Of a DNA stretch of 20,723 nucleotides, positions 1 through 7,044 are shown piece by piece (within the stretch, counting starts at the first letter, position 1; each line of letters opens with the position of its first letter). Where the stretch lies: NCBI GenBank assembly GCA_964609365.1, contig CAZSRC010000015.1, positions 1-20,723 on the forward strand. The letters are read 5' to 3'. The position numbers and the translations under genes were made by a program. A model generated the notes under the pieces. It made no database searches. It was given only the letters and a program-made list of their open reading frames with translations, and was not told the origin of the DNA. Origin of the DNA: GCA-002840305 sp964609365 (GTDB lineage Bacteria > Patescibacteriota > Patescibacteriia > Patescibacteriales > UBA12465).

Positions 1-24
1 TAATGATGCTATGGATAAAGCTTA

Positions 25-1122
25 TTAATATTTTCCATTTTTTAAATCTTGACAAGAATCTCCTCCCCCACTTTCCAAATTTTTTACTTGTTTGCATGGC
101 TTGCTTAATGCAGGTAATTCAAAATGCCAACACTCACTTGGTATAATACAAAAACCACTTGCAAACATGCATTCTTGTAGTTTATATTGAGAGGCGGTGC
201 TTTTTTTATTACTATGATTAGATTTTGGATCAGAGCCCCAAGCATCTACAGCACTGCCACTTGTATGTGGACATAATTTAATTTTACCATCTGCTGGAAA
301 TGGGCAACATGTTGTTGTTCCTCCTTTTGTTGTTCCTTCTGCTTTTTTTAATGTCCCACATTTATTAGGAGAATGATTATAGCTCTTGCTATAAAGCTCT
401 GCTTGTTTTTGTGGTGTTCTAGATAATGAACTTATTCTAAGCTTGTAACCACTTAAGCTCATGCAATCAGCTACTTTTAAAAGAGCATTAGCTAAAAGTG
501 GATTTGCCTTTTGATCAGCTGCCTGATTAATTATATTAGGATGACTAGGAATGGTTTGCCAATCATTTATTGGATATATGGATCCAGTTAAATTAGATAA
601 ATCTAGGGGAGGGGTTTGTTCAGCCTCAATACTTATCGGATCTATTGTTTGCAGGTCTACATATCTAGTATTAACTAGTTCAGGATTAATTTCATAAAGT
701 AAAACATAAGAAGTTAGTAGAATAATAATTCCAGTAATACTTCCGACTATCCAACTTTTAGCCTCAGAGACCCTAGAGGCGTTGCCGGCCGAAATCAACC
801 AAATAACACCACCTATCATCAAGGCAATTGCTGCCAAAACTCCACCTATTCCCAATAGATAATTATAAATAGCATAAATGTATACAGCTATCCAAGGGAT
901 TTTACAAGTTTCCTTGTCTCCATCATCAGTGCAAATTATCGGATATTTTTCAGCAAGAGCCTCTATCCCAGGTATTTTTACTTGAAGATTGCCCAGAGGA
1001 TTTAAATCAGGGCTCTTTGTTGACGTGGCTCTTTTTTCTTGTGCTTGAGCATTTGAACCCAAAAAAATAAATAAAAATAAAAATAAAAATAAAAAATTTT
1101 TTAATTTTAAATATTTTTTCAT
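25..1122 (-). CDS. VirB2/TrbC-like pilin module fused to M15 (VanY-type) D-Ala-D-Ala carboxypeptidase domain
   Basis: A 365-residue secreted membrane protein of two parts. Residues 1-28 are a signal peptide (Phe/Leu-rich core, then AQA). Residues about 78-150 carry two membrane helices joined by a GNASRVSEAKSW loop, the arrangement of VirB2/TrbC pilins; the protein at 1994-3256 has a closely similar copy. Residues about 200-345 are an M15 zinc peptidase. The HxxGxAxD motif supplies ligands H286 and D293, and E-C-W-H-F supplies E330 (catalytic in the family) and H333 (third ligand), so the site looks intact. M15 enzymes trim D-Ala-D-Ala or D-Ala-D-Asp/Lac ends of peptidoglycan stems. The fusion would place a wall-cutting domain outside the membrane on a T4SS-type anchor (inference). 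It is last in the minus-strand operon, 9 bp after POR beta, with no Shine-Dalgarno. Extra cysteines suggest extracytoplasmic disulfides. Confidence 0.85.
   Translation of the reverse strand: MKKYLKLKNFLFLFLFLFIFLGSNAQAQEKRATSTKSPDLNPLGNLQVKIPGIEALAEKYPIICTDDGDKETCKIPWIAVYIYAIYNYLLGIGGVLAAIALMIGGVIWLISAGNASRVSEAKSWIVGSITGIIILLTSYVLLYEINPELVNTRYVDLQTIDPISIEAEQTPPLDLSNLTGSIYPINDWQTIPSHPNIINQAADQKANPLLANALLKVADCMSLSGYKLRISSLSRTPQKQAELYSKSYNHSPNKCGTLKKAEGTTKGGTTTCCPFPADGKIKLCPHTSGSAVDAWGSDPKSNHSNKKSTASQYKLQECMFASGFCIIPSECWHFELPALSKPCKQVKNLESGGGDSCQDLKNGKY
1072..1095. repeat. Short TAAAAA hexamer repeat inside a signal-peptide coding segment
   Basis: About four tandem copies of a TAAAAA hexamer on the + strand, read on the minus strand as alternating Leu-Phe in the hydrophobic core of the signal peptide of the pilin/M15 gene. 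Because the unit is six bases, slippage would change the length of the hydrophobic core by two residues without shifting the frame. Confidence 0.5.
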
Positions 1123-1131
1123 AGTTTTATT

Positions 1132-1983
1132 TTAAGCTGATAAATGTTTAAATCTTTTTTGTTTTCTAAAATATTCCTTTTCAAGTTCAAGATGATTTTC
1201 TGCTTTTGGGCTAGAATTTACTAATTCTCCATTAATATATTCTAATAATGGATATAGGCCACTTTGGCTTGCTAATTTGGATATTTCAACAGCTTCATTT
1301 GTTTTAATTCCCCAACCAGGAATACAGGGTGATAAAATTTGAATATATGAAGGGCCATTTATTTCCATGGCCTTTTTTACTTTATTAAAAATATCATTTG
1401 GATAAGCTGCAGTAGTTTGGGCAACATAATTTACATTATGAGCCAGGGCAATTTTGATCATATCTTTTTTTTGATATTCATTTCCTATTTCGTTAACCAT
1501 TTTGCACTTTTGTATTTCTTGGCATTTTTTAGAATCTCCTTTTGGCGAGGTGCTTGTTGAAGCTCCATAAGGAGTTGCTCCAGATGCCTGATAACCAGTA
1601 TTAGAGTAGCTTTCAGTATCATAACAGATATATAAAATATTTTCCTTTCTTTCCCACATACCGCTAATTATACCAATTCCAATATCAAAAGTTCCACCAT
1701 CGCCAGCCATTACAACTACTTTGGTATTTTTATTTTTTTGTTTTTTTAGGGCTGCTAGTATTCCAGTGGCTACTGCCGCTGGATTTTCAAAAAGTGAATG
1801 TATCCAAGGCACGCCCCAGGCACTTTGAGGATATGGACTGGTAGTAACCTCTAAACATCCAGTAGCATTAGCAATTATTATATCATTTCCTAGGGCTCGC
1901 ATAACTGACTGGACAGCTGAAAGCTGTCCACATCCAGCACAGGCATTATGCCCGGAAGATATTCCTGTTATTTTTTTATTCAT
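1132..1983 (-). CDS. porB: Pyruvate/2-oxoacid:ferredoxin oxidoreductase, beta subunit (TPP- and Fe-S-binding)
   Basis: The 283-residue beta subunit of POR, which binds thiamine pyrophosphate and one [4Fe-4S] cluster and helps turn pyruvate plus CoA into acetyl-CoA, CO2 and reduced ferredoxin. Visible are the N-terminal CAGCG motif (C15, C18), C43 in ATGCLEV, and C220 in SPCIPGW, together the four cluster ligands of the family. The TPP/Mg motif is GDGGTFDIG (G94-D95-G96), followed by YDTESYSNTGYQASGATPYG, a POR beta signature. I chose the start at 1983 (MNKKITGISS) because upstream in-frame codons overlap the end of the preceding gene and encode nothing family-like. It lies 10 bp after the Cys-rich pilin gene and 9 bp before the pilin/M15 gene, away from its alpha subunit. 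The exact 2-oxoacid cannot be fixed from sequence; pyruvate is the likeliest. Confidence 0.93.
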   Translation of the reverse strand: MNKKITGISSGHNACAGCGQLSAVQSVMRALGNDIIIANATGCLEVTTSPYPQSAWGVPWIHSLFENPAAVATGILAALKKQKNKNTKVVVMAGDGGTFDIGIGIISGMWERKENILYICYDTESYSNTGYQASGATPYGASTSTSPKGDSKKCQEIQKCKMVNEIGNEYQKKDMIKIALAHNVNYVAQTTAAYPNDIFNKVKKAMEINGPSYIQILSPCIPGWGIKTNEAVEISKLASQSGLYPLLEYINGELVNSSPKAENHLELEKEYFRKQKRFKHLSA

Positions 1984-1993
1984 ATTTTTATTT

Positions 1994-3256
1994 TTATTGA
2001 GGTAATCTTTTTTGATAACCCGATCTCTCACAACACCAGAGACTATTATCGCAACCCCTTCCTCCAACAGCATCTAGATTCTCACAATCACCGTAGCTTA
2101 TACAAATCGAACCAACGTCATTTCCGCATGGTTCTCCCCATTGTTCACCTTTTTTTCCAAAAAATAAATTTTGGTAACTATATCCAATAAGTAAATTAAT
2201 CCCATTTGCATTTGGAGCCGTAATATAACATTGTCCTTCACCAGTTTCCTCACCACCTTTACAGTTTACAATTTGCATAACAAATTCATTTTTAGCTTTA
2301 TTTATAACATCCTCGCCTATGTTCGGAAAATATTTTTCTGTATAAGTTATTCCATGATCTATAAAGTTATCTTTAGGGTCTTGGCACTTAAAGTCTTTTA
2401 AAAATAATCCCCCTTGTAGTATTCCTGATTCTGAATATTTACAACCAGTTTTCGTGGTATTAGCACAAACAAAAGAACTTAAATAATTTATTTTTTTTTC
2501 AGGCTCCATAACTCCGTGACTTTTGGCTACACTTATTTCATGGTTGTAAGTATTCATTAAACAAGCACCGACTGCTTCACAGTTAGAGCCAATAGCAGCA
2601 TATCCAGGAAAATATTTTCTTTTGTCAATCATATATTTTTCTGGGTCACTTTTATATATATCATTTTTTTTCAACTCTTCTATACCCATTATTCCTGGTT
2701 CATTGGAAAGTAGTGCTAATCTATAGCACTCTGAGCCGCTTACGTTTTGTGCCAAGGGTATCCAGGCTCTATCTCCTTTAAATTTGTACTCGCCTAATTT
2801 ACAGCAACCATAACTAATTCTAGCTACTCCTTCAATTTCAGTTATTTTAAAATCAACCAAATATGGATTTATTGTTAATAGTATAACATAAGATAACAAC
2901 ATCAGAACTAATCCAGTTAAAGCTCCTGTTATCCAGCTTTTTGCTTCAGAAATTCTGCCACTATTACCTCCAGCGGTCATCCAAATAACCCCAGCAACCA
3001 TTAAAACTATGGCTGCCAATAAGCCAACAACTGATAGTAAATAATTGTAAATTGCTTTTACATAATTAGCAATAGATCTGGTACTTTCTTCAAATTTATA
3101 TGCTTCTCCTGTTTTAAAGAATCCTGGCAAAGAGATTTGGGGTCGGTAAGTTACGGGGTCTGACGCAAAAACACTTTTTATTGATAAGAGTACTCCAAAA
3201 AATATAAAAATTAATAAAATTGAAATTATTATCTTTTTATTTATTAGTTTTTTCAT
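1994..3256 (-). CDS. VirB2/TrbC-like pilin module with long Cys-rich extracellular tail
   Basis: A 420-residue secreted membrane protein. Residues 1-31 are a signal peptide (cleavage near VFA/SD). Residues about 62-135 form a two-helix pilin-like module: helix 1 about 72-95, a GGNSGRISEAKSW loop, helix 2 about 107-128, then INPYLVD. The matching stretch in the gene at 25-1122 shares AIYNYLL, LAAI, GVIW, SEAKSWI, SYV and INP, so the two are paralogues in this module only. Residues about 148-420 hold about 17 cysteines, several paired (SYGCCKLG, WCCERSG), suggesting a disulfide-stabilised outside domain that I cannot assign to a family. The start codon abuts the stop of a 50-codon gene (TAA then ATG), pointing to translational coupling. 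It sits between the two catalytic POR genes. A T4SS-derived role is inferred from the pilin module. Confidence 0.8.
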   Translation of the reverse strand: MKKLINKKIIISILLIFIFFGVLLSIKSVFASDPVTYRPQISLPGFFKTGEAYKFEESTRSIANYVKAIYNYLLSVVGLLAAIVLMVAGVIWMTAGGNSGRISEAKSWITGALTGLVLMLLSYVILLTINPYLVDFKITEIEGVARISYGCCKLGEYKFKGDRAWIPLAQNVSGSECYRLALLSNEPGIMGIEELKKNDIYKSDPEKYMIDKRKYFPGYAAIGSNCEAVGACLMNTYNHEISVAKSHGVMEPEKKINYLSSFVCANTTKTGCKYSESGILQGGLFLKDFKCQDPKDNFIDHGITYTEKYFPNIGEDVINKAKNEFVMQIVNCKGGEETGEGQCYITAPNANGINLLIGYSYQNLFFGKKGEQWGEPCGNDVGSICISYGDCENLDAVGGRGCDNSLWCCERSGYQKRLPQ

Positions 3257-3409
3257 TTATTTTTGTTTAATAAGTATAATTAACATAATCATTTGCATAA
3301 TAAATATAATAAAAAACATCATTATAAAAGCATATGGCCATCCATTTATTTTTTTTTGATGACTTCTTTTAATAAAATTTTTTAATATTTTTTTTAATGA
3401 TTTTGTCAT
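3257..3409 (-). CDS. Small 50-residue single-pass membrane protein
   Basis: A 50-codon frame fills the space between POR alpha (stop at 3414) and the Cys-rich pilin gene (start at 3256). The product begins MTKSLKKILK, has a strongly basic first half (Lys/Arg-rich to about residue 21), then one Met/Ile/Phe-rich hydrophobic helix (about 26-47) and a short KQK end. Basic residues before the helix predict the N-terminus inside. The start is 4 bp after the preceding stop and the TAA directly abuts the next ATG, the same packing as the rest of the operon. I recognise no family. It may be a small accessory membrane subunit or a translational coupler for the pilin-like gene. The main doubt is that short AT-rich frames arise by chance, but the exact fit between two genes argues for a real one. 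Confidence 0.6.
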   Translation of the reverse strand: MTKSLKKILKNFIKRSHQKKINGWPYAFIMMFFIIFIMQMIMLIILIKQK

Positions 3410-3413
3410 AAAA

Positions 3414-4580
3414 TTATATAAAATTTATTTTTTTGTATTTTTTAAAATTTTTGATTAAGTTTAAAATATTTTTTTGACTGATGTCTTTTCCGCCTAGCCC
3501 AGAAATAAAATTTTTAACATTTTGCTTATCATTGCTAATGTTTTTTATATCTAAAAATAAAGGACTAAAATTTCCAGGACTTACTGATTTTTCTAGAACT
3601 ATAATATTTTTTGCTCTTTTTATTATATCACAAATCTGCTCTCCAGCAAAAGGCCTAAAACATTTTATTTTTAAAATGGCTACTTTTTTTCCAAATACTT
3701 TCTCTTCTTTTTTAATTGCTGATTTTATAGTTCCTATAACCGAGCCCATAGCAATTATAATTGTTTCAGCATTTTTATTTCCACTATATTCAAAAATACC
3801 ATTATTTATATCTTTATTGTTTTTATTATTGGAATATAATATTTTTTGTAAAGCCGAATATTCTTTATTAATTTCTAAAATTGCCTTATTTAAATCGTCA
3901 TTTAGTTTTTTTCTAGAATCTTGATAATAAAGAGGATTCATAAAAGCTCCCATAGTGATAGGGTTTTTGCTATCTAAAACACTTCCTTTTTTAGCTTTAT
4001 ATTTAGGTAGGAATTTTTTAATTAATTTTTTATCAGGGATAAATACTGGTTCATAACAATGAGTTAAAATAAATCCATCTATGTTTACAAAAACTGGCAA
4101 TAACATTTTCTCAGCAATTTTATATGCTAAAATATGTTGCTCAATTGCCTCTTGATTATTTTCAGCAAAAAACATAATCCATCCAGCATCACGAACTGCC
4201 ATAGCATCTTGTTGATCGTTCCAAATATTTATCGGAGCTGAAATCGCTCTGTTAGCTAGTGTCATTATTACTGGAAGTCTCATCCCGGCTATATTATAAA
4301 CTACTTCAGTCATAAGCAATAAACCTTGTGAGCTAGTAGCGCTATAGGTTCTTACTCCTTTAGCAGAGGCCCCCAAAACAATAGATGCTGCCGAAAATTC
4401 ACTTTCAGATCGAACATATTCATAATCAGCCAGGCCATCAGCTTTTATTTTGGCCAAATCTTCAACTATGTGGGTTTGTGGTGTTATTGGATAAGCTGAT
4501 ATAACATCTGGTTCAATATTTTTTATAGTTAGGGCAATTGCCCTAGATCCTTCCAAAATCTCCTTTTTATTTTTATTCAT
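3414..4580 (-). CDS. porA: Pyruvate/2-oxoacid:ferredoxin oxidoreductase, alpha subunit
   Basis: The 388-residue alpha subunit of POR, partner of the beta subunit in binding TPP and substrate. The N-terminal pyrimidine-binding domain shows the signature YPITPQT (from Y30), then RSESEFSAASIVLGASAKG and TYSATSSQGLLLMTEVVYN, all typical of PorA/VorB/KorA. NDQQDAMAVRDAGW and the later ILKIKCFRPF (C-terminal domain) also match. The length is normal for the stand-alone alpha subunit and the end FISGLGGKDIS is family-like. It starts 6 bp after the exonuclease gene and ends 4 bp before the small membrane gene. No Shine-Dalgarno is visible. Beta follows on this strand after two non-metabolic genes; gamma and delta are on the other strand. 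Pyruvate is the likeliest substrate, but related acids cannot be excluded. Confidence 0.94.
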   Translation of the reverse strand: MNKNKKEILEGSRAIALTIKNIEPDVISAYPITPQTHIVEDLAKIKADGLADYEYVRSESEFSAASIVLGASAKGVRTYSATSSQGLLLMTEVVYNIAGMRLPVIMTLANRAISAPINIWNDQQDAMAVRDAGWIMFFAENNQEAIEQHILAYKIAEKMLLPVFVNIDGFILTHCYEPVFIPDKKLIKKFLPKYKAKKGSVLDSKNPITMGAFMNPLYYQDSRKKLNDDLNKAILEINKEYSALQKILYSNNKNNKDINNGIFEYSGNKNAETIIIAMGSVIGTIKSAIKKEEKVFGKKVAILKIKCFRPFAGEQICDIIKRAKNIIVLEKSVSPGNFSPLFLDIKNISNDKQNVKNFISGLGGKDISQKNILNLIKNFKKYKKINFI

Positions 4581-4586
4581 ATTTTT

Positions 4587-5351
4587 TTATTTAATTTCTA
4601 TAAAAACAGGAGCATGGTCAGATCCTTCGACCTGATCCATTATATCACTGTTTTTTATTTTTTTTATTAATTTTTTTGATGTGCAAAAATAGTCTATTCT
4701 CCAGCCAACATTTCTTTGTCTTGCTCCGGCCCTAAAGCTCCACCAAGAATATTTTATTTTTTCTGGATAAAAATATCTAAAACTATCTATAAAATCAGAA
4801 TTTAAAAATTTATCCATCCACTCTCTTTCTTCTTTTGTGAATCCGGGGCTAAATTTATTTTCCTTTGGCCTAGCTAAATCTATTTCTTGATGAGCAACAT
4901 TTAAGTCTCCGCATAAAATAATAGGTTTATTCTTTTCTAATTTTTTTAAATATTTTTGCAATTCTTTGTTAAATTCTAGCTTATAAGGAAGCCTACTTAA
5001 TAAAGCATTAGAATTAGGAAAATAGGTATTAATTAGGTAAAAATCTTTTAATTCTATTGTTTGGACTCTTCCTTCAATATCAAATTTTTCTATATTAAGA
5101 CCATTTTTTTTATTTAAAATTTCTAATTTTTTTTTGTATAAAATTAATGTTCCGCTATAACCTGGTCTATTGGCGCAATTCCAAAATTGATTATAGCCTT
5201 TAAATTCAAAATTTTCTAAATTTTTTTTATCTTCAGATATTTTTATTTCCTGCAAAGCAATAATGTCTGGACTTTCTTGTTCTAAAAAATTTGTAAAAGA
5301 TTTTTTTAAAATAGCTCTAAGTCCGTTTATATTCCATGATATTATTTTCAT
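4587..5351 (-). CDS. xth: Exodeoxyribonuclease III / AP endonuclease
   Basis: A 254-residue cytoplasmic DNA-repair nuclease of the ExoIII/Xth family, which cleaves the backbone at abasic sites and removes nucleotides from 3' ends. All family motifs are visible: SWNINGLRA (N7), LQEIK (metal-binding E35), CGDLNVAH (D149, N151), YSWWSFRAGARQRNVGWRID (substrate and active-site loop) and the C-terminal SDHAPV (D245, H246). The length is full for the family. It is first in the minus-strand operon, starting at the edge of the 57-bp divergent promoter region and followed after 6 bp by POR alpha. Nothing links its function to the rest of the operon; shared transcription is inferred from spacing. Confidence 0.94.
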   Translation of the reverse strand: MKIISWNINGLRAILKKSFTNFLEQESPDIIALQEIKISEDKKNLENFEFKGYNQFWNCANRPGYSGTLILYKKKLEILNKKNGLNIEKFDIEGRVQTIELKDFYLINTYFPNSNALLSRLPYKLEFNKELQKYLKKLEKNKPIILCGDLNVAHQEIDLARPKENKFSPGFTKEEREWMDKFLNSDFIDSFRYFYPEKIKYSWWSFRAGARQRNVGWRIDYFCTSKKLIKKIKNSDIMDQVEGSDHAPVFIEIK

Positions 5352-5408
5352 ATTTGTTTTTTTATGATACTATTATATTATAATATATTTCATAAATAAG
5401 CAACGAAA
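5352..5408. promoter_or_regulatory. Divergent promoter region between the xth and dsbA-like operons
   Basis: The only non-coding DNA between two head-to-head operons, 57 bp long and almost all A/T. A perfect TATAAT lies at 5379-5384 on the plus strand, and its reverse complement occurs at 5372-5377 and again at 5377-5382, so -10 boxes for both directions overlap. No good -35 box is visible on either side (TTGTTT at 5354-5359 and TTGCTT on the minus strand at 5403-5398 are weak). Overlapping divergent -10 boxes would make the two operons compete for polymerase (inference). Confidence 0.55.
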
Positions 5409-6182
5409 ATGAGTATCGATGATAGGATTGAAAAATTAAAATTAAAAGGATTGCAATTAAGAAAAAATCGACCTTGGTATAAAAAATGGTGGGTTATTTT
5501 AATTTTATCATTATTATCAATTTTTTTAATTTATAGTATTTCTTTTTTTCTTTTGGTATTAAAAATAAAATCTAACCCTAATAACTTTACGGATATTATG
5601 AGCAGTTTTTCTTTTGCCGAAAAAACTAATATAGAAAACAAAGAAATAAATTTAAATATTATTGAAGGGGTTGCTGCTAATTTTTTAGGCAGTAGCACCC
5701 CCATCTCTACTATTGTGGTATTTTCTGATTTTAATTGTCCTTATTGTAAAAAATCATCAGAAACCATTTCTATGCTGGCCCTTAAGTACGGTCAAGATAT
5801 CAAAATTATTGTTAGAGATTTTCCAGTATTAGATGAGAGTTCTGTTGAGTTTTCCTTGGCCGCACATTGTGCTGGCGAACAAGATAAATATTGGCCAATG
5901 TTTTTTAAATTATTTGAGATGCAGGGAAAAATAGATAGCTCTAATTTATTGGAAATTGCTTTTAATATTGGAGTTCCAGATTTAAATAAATTTGCTATTT
6001 GCTTTGATAATGAAAAATATAAAAATAAAATAGCAAAAGATTTCTCTGATGCTCAATTTTTAAAGATAAGTGGAACTCCAGCATGGTTTATTGATGGAAT
6101 GAGCGCTTCAGAGGGGGCGATTCCTTTTGAGGCTTGGTCTTCTTTCTTGGACCCTTATTTGCAAAATAAAAAAAATAATTAA
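5409..6182 (+). CDS. Membrane-anchored DsbA-like thioredoxin-fold protein
   Basis: A 257-residue protein with a basic N-terminus, one membrane helix at about residues 28-52 and an extracytoplasmic thioredoxin-fold domain of the DsbA/DSBA_2 class (thioredoxin_4 type). The active site is C110-P-Y-C113 in FSDFNCPYCKK, and the cis-Pro loop is visible as SGTPAWFIDG. RDFPVLDESSVEFSLAAHCA is typical of this group. DsbA proteins introduce or exchange disulfides in secreted proteins; anchored versions are common in Gram-positive-type and CPR envelopes. It opens the plus-strand operon ahead of POR gamma and delta (12-bp gap). The nearby very Cys-rich secreted proteins are plausible clients, but this is inference. 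It could instead act as an isomerase or reductase; redox direction cannot be read from sequence. Confidence 0.88.
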   Translation: MSIDDRIEKLKLKGLQLRKNRPWYKKWWVILILSLLSIFLIYSISFFLLVLKIKSNPNNFTDIMSSFSFAEKTNIENKEINLNIIEGVAANFLGSSTPISTIVVFSDFNCPYCKKSSETISMLALKYGQDIKIIVRDFPVLDESSVEFSLAAHCAGEQDKYWPMFFKLFEMQGKIDSSNLLEIAFNIGVPDLNKFAICFDNEKYKNKIAKDFSDAQFLKISGTPAWFIDGMSASEGAIPFEAWSSFLDPYLQNKKNN

Positions 6183-6194
6183 TTTTTCAAAAAT

Positions 6195-6773
6195 ATGAAT
6201 AAAGAAATTAGAATTCATGGTCGTGGTGGACAAGGAGTTGTGGCAATGGCCGAAATATTAGCAATAGCCTTTTTTAATAATGGAAAAAATAGCCAAGCTT
6301 TCCCTAATTTTGGGGTTGAAAGGAGTGGGGCTCCAATTCAATCTTTTGTAAGAATTTCTGATGAAGAAATATCAATTCGAGAGCATATCTATGAACCAGA
6401 TATTTTAATAATTTTAGATTTTTCTTTAATAGGAAGAGCTGATCTTTTTTCTGGACTTAAAAAAAATAGCATTATAATTATTAATTCAGAGCTTGAAGCA
6501 GATAAAATATTTCAAGAGATAAATAAAAAATATAAATTAGTTAATGGCTTTAAATCTAGCCAAATATACTCTTTTCCTGCCAGTAAGATTGCTATAGATA
6601 TTTTTGGAAAAAATATGGTAAACACAGTAATGTTAGGAGCTTTATGTAATTTACCTGATTTATTAGATATAGATTCTGCAATCAATGCAGTAAAAATAAA
6701 ATTTTCTGAAAAGGGAAGTGAAATAGTAAATAAAAATATTTTAGCAATTAAAAAAATTAATAATTTAAAATAA
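6195..6773 (+). CDS. porG: Pyruvate/2-oxoacid:ferredoxin oxidoreductase, gamma subunit
   Basis: The 192-residue gamma subunit of POR, which contributes to the CoA-binding domain of the complex. The start shows the family motif EIRIHGRGGQGVV, then AFPNFGVERSGAPIQSFVRI, both highly characteristic, and later NMVNTVMLGAL. The length is normal for a separate gamma subunit. It lies 12 bp after the DsbA-like gene and 13 bp before the delta ferredoxin, so gamma and delta are co-transcribed. Alpha and beta are on the opposite strand about 2-5 kb away. No Shine-Dalgarno precedes the ATG. Confidence 0.93.
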   Translation: MNKEIRIHGRGGQGVVAMAEILAIAFFNNGKNSQAFPNFGVERSGAPIQSFVRISDEEISIREHIYEPDILIILDFSLIGRADLFSGLKKNSIIIINSELEADKIFQEINKKYKLVNGFKSSQIYSFPASKIAIDIFGKNMVNTVMLGALCNLPDLLDIDSAINAVKIKFSEKGSEIVNKNILAIKKINNLK

Positions 6774-6786
6774 TCAATATAAAAAT

Positions 6787-7035
6787 ATGATTTGTTCACC
6801 TAACTCTTCTTTAAATAATAAAACTGGATCTTGGAGATCTTTTCGCCCCATAGTCGATTCTGAAAAATGTATTGCCTGTGGAATTTGTGAAAAAATTTGC
6901 CCTGATAGTGCTGCTTTTTTAAAAAATAAAAAAAACATAATCAAAGCTGAAATAAATTATGATTATTGCAAGGGTTGTGGTCTTTGCTCTAAAGAGTGCC
7001 CAGTTAAAGCAATTAGTATGGAAAAAGAAAATTAA
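6787..7035 (+). CDS. porD: Pyruvate/2-oxoacid:ferredoxin oxidoreductase, delta subunit (2x[4Fe-4S] ferredoxin)
   Basis: The 82-residue delta subunit of POR, a small ferredoxin-like electron carrier. It has two complete CxxCxxCxxxCP motifs, C28/C31/C34/C38 and C61/C64/C67/C71, each expected to bind [4Fe-4S]. The segment TGSWRSFRPIVD before the first motif is the usual PorD lead-in, separating it from a generic ferredoxin. It passes electrons from pyruvate oxidation to soluble ferredoxin. It lies directly after gamma and 9 bp before ksgA. An additional Cys at position 3 is not part of either motif. Confidence 0.93.
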   Translation: MICSPNSSLNNKTGSWRSFRPIVDSEKCIACGICEKICPDSAAFLKNKKNIIKAEINYDYCKGCGLCSKECPVKAISMEKEN

Positions 7036-7044
7036 TTTTTTAAA

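Noticed and set aside
1..28. Possible tail of a plus-strand gene (frame ending NDAMDKAY then TAA at 26-28), converging on the M15 gene
   Set aside because: Only eight codons are visible; not enough to support a gene.
1984..2073. Longer N-terminus for POR beta starting at 2073
   Set aside because: It overlaps the 3' end of the preceding gene, adds a non-family sequence, and a proper ATG with a family-like start exists at 1983.
1948..2190. Plus-strand frame of 80 codons opposite POR beta and the pilin-like gene
   Set aside because: Antisense to two well-supported genes and with no recognisable protein features.
3481..3924. Plus-strand frame of 147 codons opposite POR alpha, rich in Phe/Leu/Ile
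   Set aside because: Hydrophobic composition is the expected mirror of Lys/Glu/Asn-rich coding on the other strand; POR alpha is certain.
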